Shown: positions 1-10,884 of the stretch, in pieces | Position numbering within the stretch: the first letter of the stretch is position 1 | Layout: every line of letters starts with the position of its first letter | NCBI RefSeq assembly: GCF_009389715.1 | Contig: NC_052392.1 | Location: forward strand, 38,807,410-38,871,409 | Length of the DNA stretch: 64,000 nt | Source: Phoenix dactylifera | Taxonomy: Eukaryota; Streptophyta; Magnoliopsida; Arecales; Arecaceae | Reading direction: 5' to 3' | Notes under the pieces: generated by a model | The model's input: the letters and a program-made list of their open reading frames with translations, nothing else | The model's database searches: none | What the model was told of the DNA's origin: nothing | Translations under genes and position numbers: made by a program

Positions 1-72
1 CAGTGTTCACTTTCATACACATTTGCAACTACATGCACACAATTAATTAATAAAACAGGGCCTAGTCATTAC

Positions 73-3000
73 CTTTGCAAGCCGAGTTACATAAGCTGCG
101 GCAATGGCTGTAAATAACAAGCCTAGTCCAAGAGTCACTAATTGGCCATTTCCTCTTGGTAAGCCCACTTCTGACTCTTCTTGCTGCAACAATGAGGGAA
201 ACAAAGTCATGGTCAGACAGCAAGCCCTCTTCTTAACATACCAGTTAAAGGAATGAAGATCCAAGCAAAATAGCATCTATCAAGAGGTCACAGATGGCAA
301 ATGGAGCTGAGTTTTGGGACCTCAGATGGCTGGATTGCCTTCTCAGAATAACTGATATAGCCTATCCTTTGCGTCATGGCAACATTTGTATCATTGCAGC
401 TTAACTGATAATTAAATAATTGAAGATCATAACATTTATTTTTTCTTAGAGCTGATATTCTCTCAGAAGCAAGGTATGTACACATATAATTCCCAGTCAG
501 ATTGATTAGTATACATTCAGACTTAACCAACTACTTCCTTGGGAACGTACGAAGAACATGACAATCTGCAAGGACCATAGTAGTAGGAAAACCAACAGAA
601 AATAAATCAAGGACACAGGAAAATATAATTAATAGCAAAGGATGGAGCTTGACAAATCTACCAAAAAAAGGTAATAGAAAAGCAACTTACAATTTAACCA
701 AAATACTAAATTCATATATTACCAAAACAAAAGTAGGTTAAATTAACAGACATATATGAAAGCCTATAAACAACTTACAATGATAGCTCGGCCAAATGCA
801 CCTGCACTTACATAAGCCCATGTCCCTGGAAGCATCCCCAACCAACTGCATGCCAAGTCATGTTTAATCACTGAGCTATTGAGAGAAATCAAAAACTCTT
901 CAGTATTGGGGGAAAAATCAAAATTCCTGATTCCTAGCTGTTTAACAACAAAGTGATTCACAATGGCATAACGAAAGGAAATAATCATCTAACATAAATT
1001 AATTTTAGGAGCAACAACCAGCATTTTTTAACATTAGAACATGTTACGATGATTGATTTAATATTCCTCATCATAAAATCAAGTTATAAGTTCCATTTGG
1101 GTATATCACATTCAACCAAGGCCAAATCAATCTGTCACAAGATAGCTACCGTCTAGCGATTCCATATGTTCATAATCACACCAATAAACTAATGGCACAT
1201 ACATATACCTTCTCCAAAGTGTGTGCACATTCAGATACAATGCTTCACCAGTTACTCTCCATATTTAGTTAAAATTTGAACCTTCTATTTTCCAGAAATC
1301 TGTAAGAAGCCTGATATATTTTCATTTTCCAGCTTGTATATCCTTCAGCAAAAGAGAATGAAACTTGAAAATTTGATCCTAGGTCAGTATATACTTGCCT
1401 AATGACATATTTAAATATTGCTATTCTCCTTTAGATTAACATCAACCAATGCATGCTTGCTAACCTCAAGTATGATAAGTTATACAGGGCCTTTTTTCCT
1501 TCCTGTGAAGGCTAAATTTTTCTATAGATTTAGCAATATTCTTTTCTGTTTTATGTCAAACTACCACAGGAAGAAGGGCAGGGGCTGGGTTGGGGTCAGG
1601 AAGGGAAATACCGTGGGTTCTGCACATCTATCAACACATATTATATTGTTGTTGTGGGTGTTTTTTTCTTAAAAACCTTAAACACGCCACCATCTCTTTT
1701 GTTCACTCATATTTTCTCTCCAGTTTTTTTTCATTCTCCATCTTTTTTCTCCAACTTGTAGCGTGAGTTTGACTTTGAGTATGTAACAGTTTCTTTTGCC
1801 TCCAGGGCTGATAAAACATAGAAATGATCAGTAGTGAGTATGATAGCAAGAATGGAAATTATTAACTGACCTGCCTAACACATAAGGTACGAACTTCACT
1901 GACGTCAAACCGTATAGATAGTTTCCAAGAGAAAATGGGAGCAAAGGACTCAATCGCAGGAGTGTAACAACTCTGAAGCCATTCTCTCCAATTGCTTTAT
2001 CGATTGCCAAAAACTTTTTGTTTCCTTCAACCAATTTGAGAATACGTTCTCGGGCAAAATATCTAGCAATAAGAAAGGCTACAGTTGCAGCCACCTACCA
2101 AAGTCAAAAAAACATCATATAAATCTTCAGCTAATCACTTTTAATTTCGTTTCAGACACCATGAAAATCATTTTTGAAAGCAACCTACTGTCCCACTGAT
2201 TGAAACAATGATGGTCCCTGTGACACTTCCAAATAAAAGTCCCGCCGACATAGTTAATGGGATTGCTGGAATTGCAAGAATCTAGAATAAGATAAGCAGT
2301 TCACAGTTAGTACTAGCATGCAAAGAATGCTAAGGAACAGACAAAGCAAAATTTATGATACCCCCTCTTTCTCTTTTATCTCCTTCCACAAATCCTAAAG
2401 AAAGTTGCATAGCTATGCAGTCCAGCAGAATGATATAAACTTAAACATTTTTCAATTATAATACATACAACAGACAAGACTTATTTGCTGTGAAGAAGAA
2501 TTAGCAGTTGCAGCCTTCCCTATACCTGCACCTAATCCATTAAAATCCTTCCTCCACCGTACTTCCATGTCCATCATCTTCTATCCGTCCCTCAGAGATC
2601 TATCAATCCATTAAATTTTAGGTGGTAGCAACACAATTTATCCTCTGGCAGTGCAAAAGGGCTTAAGCAAAATTTGATTTGTCCAAGAACTCAGATGGCT
2701 AAAATGAAGCCAATGGAGGAAAAAGCGATCATCTACCTTTTAACTTCATAAGTTTCAAGAAAACAGGTGTAATCTAGTATTAATTAGCTCCACTTGTTCT
2801 AATCCATGGCTTATAAAATGCCTCAATTTGCCAAAACTAACAATAACCATAACTGACAATCTTTAGCTCAGTCACTTATGAATCCATGGATGTCATTATA
2901 AGCATACTGAAGTGCTCAGCTCCAGGCCTATCATCAGGATTAAACTATTTAAACATGTCAAATTCATACACAAGCATCAGTCAAGTTGGAAATTGCAGTC

Positions 3001-5110
3001 ATATGGTTGCTAGGATAATGTCTGACAACATTAGAATGACCAATCCTCAGATTATCAAAGTAGGGACATTGCAATGGGAAATTGGTGTTTCTCATAAGGA
3101 ACAGCTCAATGTTGTGATTCCACCTCATGAAACCACAGTCAGAGTCAGGTGTAGATACCATATTTACGGCATCCAAGTGGTTCCTTGACATGAGAGCACA
3201 ATTACTCAGTGCAAATTAGGCTCCATAACTTTGGGTCCAAACACTTTAAGCCATACCCATTAGCAGGGAGCTAATTCAATCATCGAGGTCGACTCTAGGT
3301 CAGGTCAAGGAATGCAATTATCCAATATTGGCCATAGAAATGATCAGACACAGAACCTTGGACCTAAAAATCACCACATTTGACTTATCACGTTTTATGA
3401 TATTATCATTAATTTTTTAAATAAATCAGTTGTGAGATTTTGTATGCAACAATTTTATTGTGTTAATTTTTTATTTGATTCGGGATCACAATGGGCATGA
3501 TTGATAATTGTGTATATCATACCCAGCTCTGATGCATTATTAGATAAGCTTATATCAATTAATGTATCTCAGTCTGGTATGTGATGAAGGACATGAACTT
3601 TGATTCCATGATCACTTTAAAACAAGCAAATCTTAGAGGCATTTGGTCTCGTCTTTGTGGAAAATGACCACGACTCTTACAAGAATATCAACAGGGGGTT
3701 AGTTGATGAAAAAAGAAATAAAATAAAGTAATGCTGACCATGACTATTAATGCAGTGTTCATAGCATACTCTTGCTAAATGCTAGGTTGAAGTGGACACT
3801 TCAAGATTTCAATGCAACATGCTGGACTAGTCCACAGAAAGTCAGTTACGCGGGATGGATAGCTTATTTTGGAAACAAAAAATGCAGAAAGTAAAAAAGG
3901 TAGAAACTATAATGTGAACCTAGGTACATCATGTGATTTGTAGGCCTGTCTAAGCAATTCCTTCACGGCATTTAATGTCGTTTCTCTGGAATCTTAAGTT
4001 TTCAGAGTTAGTCTGAATGAATGGTACTTTAATCAACAAAATTTTGATAATAAGATACCTCAAGTCCAGCATAAACAAGTACAAACAGAGCATATCCAGC
4101 AGGACCATAACCTGATCACAGAAAGCATAAAAATGTTCCAGCATCAGAACCAGCACAATATTATTCACTGCAATGCAAAGCTGAATAGAGATCACATCAA
4201 GATAGAAACATATTATGCAATAACATTAAATCAAATATTGTATAGAGATGCATCGTGAGTGGTATCATCATGATTATCTGATCATAATCATCATTCTTTA
4301 TTACTTCTAAGCGAGCCTGGCTCATAACAATATATGTGCTAATGAGATAACATTCTTATCACTAATGGAATATATATATTCAAGTTCTCCATTATTTGAC
4401 GTGATTCTTAGATAACTACCGCAAGATATATGTTCTCATCCATGGAAATTGATTTATAGGCACTGCGCCACCCCACCCTCAAATTGGACCCACCTAAATC
4501 CCAAATGTTAGAACGAATCCATGACAAAAAGCCACCAACTTCCACCAGAATCACTCGCAAGGCTTCAAATCTCCCAAATTCGACGCCAAACCACCAAATT
4601 CAATCAAGATTACAGCCAAAAAAATAAAAAAAGCACTAAATTGTCGATAGAAAATTTCTCAGAACCACTAAATTCAATCAAATCTATCTTAAAAAAAAAA
4701 GCCAACTTGAAAGCAAAAATACCTTCAATGAAACCGGAGAACTGGGTGAGAAAGGCATTGATCTGGTCCTTATAGACGTATCCCACCGTCCCGAACCCCC
4801 CGATTACTCCAACCAGCAGAAGCCCCGCGAGAACGGTGCCCTTCACGGCGTTCTCTCCCCCCAAGCCCCCCTCCCCGTCCTCGGAGACGGACCCATCGTC
4901 CCTCCCCTTCCTGTTGTCGAACTTGAGGTTCCGGGGGACGTTGGAGGCCTTTCGAAGGGTGGCCTTCTTCGTCTCCCGGAGGGAGGAGAGGGTCCGGAAG
5001 GCGTGGGAGCGGCGGGGGCTGAGGCTAGAGAGGGAGAAGAAGGGAGAAGGGGAGCAGGAGAGGAAGCGGCAAGGGGAGAGGGAGGAGAGGCATGGCCTCA
5101 TGGACTGCAT
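73..5110 (-). CDS. SNARE-associated/DedA (TVP38/TMEM64) membrane protein, 3' end outside window
   Basis: A multi-pass membrane protein of the SNARE-associated Golgi/DedA family (PF09335), very like Arabidopsis At1g22850 from memory; relatives act as lipid scramblases or transporters, but the role of this plastid-type member is not established. Six exons are read on the minus strand: 5110-4723, 4111-4059, 2281-2189, 2094-1871, 845-779 and 183-73. All junctions are GT-AG and the phases agree, giving 312 codons before the left edge; the last few residues lie outside. Residues 1-50 are rich in Ser and Arg and lack acid, like a chloroplast transit peptide. A membrane segment lies near residue 85-105 (GLLLVGVIGGFGTVGYVY). 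The DedA core follows, with ILAIPAIPLTMSAGLLFG and LLRLSPLLPFSLGNYLYGLT. The start at 5110 (MQSMRPC) is chosen because the transit-like stretch begins there; in-frame ATGs at 5254 and 5221 are alternatives. Introns show nothing else recognisable. Confidence 0.9.
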
Positions 5111-5254
5111 TAGAATCGGATTGCATGGTGGGAGCTCATGGGCTTGGAGTGTAGAAAAGGGTTCAGAGAGACAGAATGGATTGGTGTTGGATTCGCCAGG
5201 TGATCGGAAGCAGTTGGAGAACATGGTTAGTCCAAGTGGCAACATCTTGATCAT

Positions 5255-5874
5255 TGAGTCTATGTTTTCTGCCGTACGATGCTAGATTTTAGTCCAACTG
5301 GCGCATGCTATTGGGCTCGAGCTGACCTCAGATTTTTTTTTTTTCTTTTTTTTTTTTGCCACGATCAAAATGTTGAATGTATCCTAAAATTCGAGGATAG
5401 ATTTGGACCACGAAAAAAAATATAATCCACTATTTTTTAAAAAAAAAATTCTTTGGTTTCCCTGGTCTTCCTCATACAAGAGAAAATAAAACTACTTAAC
5501 GGCGCTTGCATCCACACTAGTCATCTTTCTAGAGCCATACTGATTGATCCTTGAATAACCAATTCGCTAGTCAATTTTTTTTTCTCTGCCTACATACATA
5601 CATACATACATATAATATCTATATATATGGCTATACTCAGATTCGGACACAAATAATAAAAATTCTATATCAATGTTTTAAGCTATTGAATATAAATTAT
5701 ATAATCTCCTATTTTTAAACTATTTGCGTAAAAAAAATCTAGTCATTATAACTCTCAATTATGAAAACAAAAGTAACATCTAAAAAAAAAAAAAAGGAAA
5801 GTAGGATGCTCTCCACTAGAGCCTCTTAATTCTCCAAAGCATCGAACAAGATCACACTAAACAACTCTTCCTAG
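5255..5874. other. Intergenic, AT-rich
   Basis: Upstream region of the DedA gene. It holds long T and A runs and a short ATAC tandem repeat near 5592-5612. I see no gene, RNA gene or clear promoter element. Confidence 0.6.
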
Positions 5875-6240
5875 CTAAATCTTGGTCTTCCATGTGGCTA
5901 GCCACTCAAAAGGCACCCTGTGGGCTGAAAAGAGGGAGTTGCCAAGGGTACTTCGAAACCTATTGTTTATTGATTCTATTTGGTGTATACATACTCGTAA
6001 CGTATGGAATATCCATTTTAGAAGAAAAAAAATCTTGGCCTTCCGCAACTGGAGAACAGCCACAATAACACCTTCCCAAGTGACCTGAATCTCTGCAACC
6101 GCAATTAAGGGACCATATGGCAGCAAGAATCCAACCCTGAGCAACTTCGATCACAAAATTACACCCAGTAGCATGACACTCTTGTGGGAAGGCTCCATCA
6201 AAGTTCACCTTAGCTATTGAAGACTCTCCTAGGACCTACA
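5875..6240 (-). mobile_element. LINE relic: RNase H part of L1-type ORF2
   Basis: Read on the minus strand, the stretch encodes VNFDGAF, then ATGCNFVI, AQGWILAAIW and, in a second frame, PYGPLIAVAEIQVTWEGVI. These match the RNase H domain at the end of plant L1-type LINE ORF2 (usual form VNFDGAF...GWILAA...AEL.A.WEG). The two halves lie in different frames, so the copy is decayed. Neither a 5' end nor a poly(A) tail with a target duplication could be placed. Confidence 0.7.
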
Positions 6241-7027
6241 TGAGATGAAAGACAAGTTTGCAGTGGAGGAGATGGCATAGTTTTAGAATAATCAAAGTAA
6301 CAGCTCTAAAAATTTTCATAAGATGGATATAAGAAACTCATAACTCTTTCTTCATCCAATATCTAATAAACCAAGGATTCCAATTTATAGAAATTTTTGA
6401 ATTATTAATTTTTAGAGCTAGCACTTCTCTTTTTTTTTTTTTTGGGTGCATCAGCGGCTCATACTTGACCGATATGGATACAGACAACAAAATCAGAAAA
6501 TAAAATGCTGCGCTAAGGCATAGGCATAGCCCCATGGTCTATCCAGAAAAAAATTTCAGAGTGATGAGCCGCAAAGAAAGCAACCCAATCTACAGTACCA
6601 TTCTTCTTTCTTTTTTATCTTTTTTTAATAATGCATAAATGGAATTATAACTTTCCAATTTTTTGAAACCACACTGGGATTAGGCACCAGATAATAGCAA
6701 AGACCGATAAGCAATAAACAATAGAAAAGATCTCCTCCTATGACCGATATAACACACAATTGATAGCAACAATAAACCACGACACGAACAAGAAGCCAAT
6801 ACAATATAATTTAGTGCAGAAAGAAAAATTCATATCCCTAGATTCTATTCATAACATGAACTAGGCACGTGACATGGCTGCACATTTTTTAAAGGTTAAC
6901 ATCTTGAAATATGCAAGGCCTTTTGAAAAAAGAAAAAAAATCATGCACCCAATTCATATAAATAACAAAGTATTAGAACCAAGTATTCATCTTATAATTA
7001 ACAAATAATCCCATATCCATTAGCATG
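6241..7027. other. Intergenic, downstream of the PPR gene
   Basis: AT-rich sequence with homopolymer runs. It should contain the 3' untranslated region of the minus-strand PPR gene; no definite polyadenylation signal or other gene was recognised. Confidence 0.5.
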
Positions 7028-9307
7028 CTACCAGTAATCCCCACAAGAACATATCCCCTCGTTAACGTGATGAAAGCAATTGGAGTCCCTCAGCACGATG
7101 CTCCTTCCGTACACCTTGGACACCATCTTGATCGCTGTGTGACAATCGCCACATACCCTCAAGTTCTTGTACACCCGGATCACCGCGCCACGTGGCATGC
7201 TGATGAGACCAAAGGCCACGGCCAGCTTCTCACTATGGTACGCCAATCCCATCTCCTTCCCCTCATCCCCCACATCGTGCAAGGCGAATCCTGTGTCCGC
7301 CACGTACCCCTCCTCCTCCTTGATCCTCCTCAACATCTCTTCAACCTTCCAATAAATCTCACCCGTCCGTGCATGCCCCCGATCCTCCACGTGGAACACA
7401 TGCACCACACCACCCATCTCGATCCAGCTACGACCTGGCTCCTTGATCACCCCTCGAGACTTCATCAACGATCGGATCCTCGCCACATCACCCCATCTCT
7501 CGGCCGCGGAGTACATATTCGAGAGCAACACGTAGGGCACCGCGTCCGTTGGATCTAGCTCGAAGAGCACCATAGCCGCCCGTTCCGCAAGTCCTATATT
7601 CCTATGTACCCTACATGCAGCCAGCAACGCCTTCCACACGGTCGCGTCCGGTTCGGTCTCCATCCGGTCTAGCAGCTCTGCCGCTTCCCCGATCTGACCC
7701 GATCGGCCGAGGAGATCAATCATGCATGCGTAGTGCTCCGGTCCGGGGACTATTCTGTAGACTCTCTCCATAGACTCGAAATGGGCTCGACCGGCCTCGA
7801 CAAGACCGGCGTGGCTGCACGCAAACAGTAACCCGATGAAAGTCACATAGTCCGGTTTAACTCCGGTCCGAGTCATCTCATTGTAAAGCCGAAGGGAGTC
7901 TCTCCCCCGACCATTTTGAGCGAAGCCCATGATCAAAGCCGTCCACGTGATGGCGTCACGCCAGGTCATCGAATCAAAAACCGTCCAAGCGTCATCCATG
8001 CACCCACTCTTGGCGTACATGGTGACCAGCGAGTTCCCCACCGAGAGGAACGAGTCGAACCCGCCCCGAATGCTATTAGCGTGGACCTGCCGGCCGAGTT
8101 CGAGCAGGGTCAACCCGGCGCACGAGCTCAGCACGCCGGCAGTGATGAACTCGTCCGAGTCGATGCCGAGTTCTCGCATCTCGGAGTAGAGCTGGAGAGC
8201 CGACTCGTGTGACGCGTGGCGAGCAAGGCCGGCGAGGAGGGCGGTCCAGGTCACGACGTCCCTCTCGGGCATCAGGTCGAATACCCCGCGGGCGCAGTTT
8301 AAGCTCCCGCACTTGGCGTACATGTCGACAAGGGCGTTCGCCACGTGCAGGTGGGCCTCGAAGCCGGCTTTTAGGATCAACCCGTGGAGGGAGCTCCCGT
8401 TGGGCGCGTCCCCGGCGGAAGCGACCGAGTTGAGGGCGGAGGGGTACGTGAACTCGTCCATCTCGAGCCCTCGGTGGCGCATTTCGGCGAACAGGGAGAG
8501 GACGTCGGCATATAACCCGCTACGCGAGCACGAGACAATGAGAGCGTTCCACGAGACCGAGTCGTCCGACTCGGCCGATTCAATGACTGTTCTGGCGCTG
8601 GCGAGATCGGAACATTTGGCGTAGAGGTTAACGAGAGAGCTGGTGACGAACGGGCTGGAGGCGAAGCCGGTCCGGACGGCGCACCCGTGGACCTGGCGGC
8701 CAAACCGGAGCGCGCGCTCGGAGGCGCAGGCGGCGAGGACGGTCGGGAGGGTGAAGGGGGTGGGGCCTACGCTTTCCGTCCGCATCCGGCGGAACCGGTC
8801 CATAGCCCCAAGCGTATCGCCGGATCGGGTAAGGCCGGCGATCAGGGTGGTCCACAGGACACGGCTGGACCGTGCCGATGGTGGGGCGGAATCGAAGACG
8901 AGGGCAGAGGAGGCGGCGTGGCCGCACTCGGCGTACGCGTCGATGATCGCCGCGGCGACAAGGGGATGGGAGGCGAGGGACGACTTGAGGGCGAGGGCGT
9001 GGGACTGCCGGGCGGGGCGAAGGAGAACGGCAGAGGAGCAGGCGCGGAGGGCGGCGCCGAGGGAGTAGGGATCTGGAGGGAGGCCGGCAGCGAGCATGCG
9101 GCCGAAAAGGACGAGGGCAACGGAGGGATCGCGGCCGCGGCGGGCGTGGGCGGAGATGAGCGTGGCCCAGGAGAAGGCGTCGCGACGGGGCATTCGGTCG
9201 AACAGGCGGTGGGCGTTGTCGAGGCTCCTGGAGGGGAGAAGAGGGTCTGATTGGAAGCATGGCTCGAGGTTGGGGGACAGCGGCGTGGCGGAGGGACTGG
9301 CGTTCAT
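7028..9307 (-). CDS. Pentatricopeptide repeat protein, PLS class with E and DYW domains
   Basis: Intronless 759-residue protein. Plant PPR-DYW proteins enter mitochondria or plastids, bind organelle RNA and edit specific C to U. The N-terminal half is an array of PLS-type PPR motifs, seen as repeated VSWNALI, VTWTALL, ITWTALI and VDMYAKCG/VTMYAKSG phrases from about residue 35 to 545. An E region follows (WKALLAACRVHRNIGLAERAA, VLLSNMYSAAERW). The C-terminal DYW domain, about residues 640-759, carries the deaminase HSE motif (YHSEKLAVAFGLI), the CGDCH zinc site and a perfect CSCGDYW end. The usual FHHF motif reads FHHV. The N-terminus is short and not a strong transit peptide, so the target organelle cannot be told. 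The 5' half is very GC-rich, which creates many spurious open frames on both strands. The family has hundreds of members, so I assign no symbol. Confidence 0.95.
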   Translation of the reverse strand: MNASPSATPLSPNLEPCFQSDPLLPSRSLDNAHRLFDRMPRRDAFSWATLISAHARRGRDPSVALVLFGRMLAAGLPPDPYSLGAALRACSSAVLLRPARQSHALALKSSLASHPLVAAAIIDAYAECGHAASSALVFDSAPPSARSSRVLWTTLIAGLTRSGDTLGAMDRFRRMRTESVGPTPFTLPTVLAACASERALRFGRQVHGCAVRTGFASSPFVTSSLVNLYAKCSDLASARTVIESAESDDSVSWNALIVSCSRSGLYADVLSLFAEMRHRGLEMDEFTYPSALNSVASAGDAPNGSSLHGLILKAGFEAHLHVANALVDMYAKCGSLNCARGVFDLMPERDVVTWTALLAGLARHASHESALQLYSEMRELGIDSDEFITAGVLSSCAGLTLLELGRQVHANSIRGGFDSFLSVGNSLVTMYAKSGCMDDAWTVFDSMTWRDAITWTALIMGFAQNGRGRDSLRLYNEMTRTGVKPDYVTFIGLLFACSHAGLVEAGRAHFESMERVYRIVPGPEHYACMIDLLGRSGQIGEAAELLDRMETEPDATVWKALLAACRVHRNIGLAERAAMVLFELDPTDAVPYVLLSNMYSAAERWGDVARIRSLMKSRGVIKEPGRSWIEMGGVVHVFHVEDRGHARTGEIYWKVEEMLRRIKEEEGYVADTGFALHDVGDEGKEMGLAYHSEKLAVAFGLISMPRGAVIRVYKNLRVCGDCHTAIKMVSKVYGRSIVLRDSNCFHHVNEGICSCGDYW

Positions 9308-9945
9308 GCTCTCACTCTACTCGCATGGTTTTTGTTGGGTTGAATGTTGGCATTTGCAATGATGCAAATAGGCCTCATATCATATCAGGTTTTTATATGT
9401 GTGTGTTTGTGCAAACAAAGAATCTTCTTCAGACATGGGCTATATGTGCCTGGTTGACTGGCTATTAGGATGTATAAATGCATGGATTATGGGAAGCAAA
9501 ATGAGTTTTTTTTATAAAAAAATTTCCCCGGAGAAATAGTTAGGTAAGAAATTTTTTTATTGTTGAAGGGTAATAGTTAGGTAAGACCTAACTGATTATA
9601 TTTATAAATATAGAAGTAGAGGTGAAAGTGGATCGAATAATTTTTATCTGGATCAGTTTTCATATCGCAATTTATCTGAATATAAAAAAAAATAAGAACA
9701 TCCGACTAATATCTATATTTTTATTTATAGCCATAAAAAAAATGGATATAGATATGGATAGATAATTATCTAATTCGTATCCGAATGTCCGATTCTATTT
9801 GAAACCCTATATAATTTTATATAGCACTTATAGCCTTTAAAAAAAATATGACCATATTAATATACTATTAACTTAATGTACCATCCACTTTGTAATATAT
9901 TTGATTCTTTGAGCATAAAATTTAATTATCCAACTTATATCCATA

Positions 9946-10018
<73 letters not shown>

Positions 10019-10798
10019 ATTTCCGGTGTCCAATTTGTATTTATATCTGCTGAAAACAAAAATGAATATAAATTTTTATATTCAACTAATATTTATCACA
10101 TGGCGACTAGCACAAGAACAAGACTCTAGTAGGTCACCGAGGCAAGGTGGTCAAGAAACTATTCCAACTCAATTGGTCAATTGGCTTAAGAAAGCCTTGT
10201 ATTTCTTTGTTTCGATATGGCTCAGCACATTACAGCTGCAACACAGGCCCAATCTATTCTCACCTGGGCTTGCTTAAATGAATTGCTATATTCTGAATAA
10301 ATTGCTCATAACAAAACAATTTAATAGAGTTATTTTGGACAAACCTGCAAATCTTAATTTGGTTCTGCTAAATAGAATTCTTACTTAATCACATATTAGG
10401 GACCCTAAACTCCATGTGTCCTTGCTTTGTAATAAAATGATAATTAAACATTGGCTGTTTATTATAAATTCAAGGCCCTCAGTGTCATCCTTTCTCATAA
10501 TTCTTCAGCTTCCATTGATAAAGATGCTCCTGTTAGTAGATAGTCTGTGATCAGTAAAACCATCTCATAGATATAGCAGGTTCAAAAATGTTACTTCCCT
10601 GCCAAGACTATGAAACCCTAAAAATTGTAAATACACTGTAAAGTGGTCTAAATTTCCCCTATGAAACATTCAATGAAGTTTACTAATCTTAATGAGAAAA
10701 AACTGCATAATAAATTTCCCCTGAAATACTTTGGCAGCGTACATTAGCCTATCAGAGGTTCTTGTTACAACAATGAAGCTACTAGGGTATTACAATGG
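9308..10798. other. Intergenic between two minus-strand genes
   Basis: Upstream of the PPR gene. From 9620 to 10080 there is a low-complexity AT-rich stretch with repeated words such as GGATATGGATA and CGTATCCG around a long AT microsatellite, which looks like a worn repeat. No coding region is supported. Confidence 0.5.
9951..10014. repeat. (AT)n microsatellite
   Basis: About 32 uninterrupted AT units. Long enough to be polymorphic in length. Confidence 0.95.
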
Positions 10799-10884
10799 TA
10801 ATCTGAGGTCACATAGCATGTGTACTATCCATGGGAGAGTCTAATCTGAGGTCACATAGCCTGTGTACTATCCATGGGAGAGTC
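10799..10884. repeat. 43-bp tandem duplication over the 3' end of a coding region
   Basis: Two adjacent 43-bp units (10799-10841 and 10842-10884) differ by one base. The right unit holds the last codons and stop of the minus-strand gene at 10852; the left unit is a copy now in its 3' untranslated region. Confidence 0.9.

Noticed and set aside
4836-5285. Plus-strand open frame of 149 codons opposite the DedA first exon
   Set aside because: It is antisense to the transit-peptide region and is low-complexity Arg/Glu-rich; no homology is recognised.
7025-9362. Many long open frames on both strands over the PPR gene
   Set aside because: They are shadows caused by the very GC-rich PPR coding sequence and have no motifs of their own.
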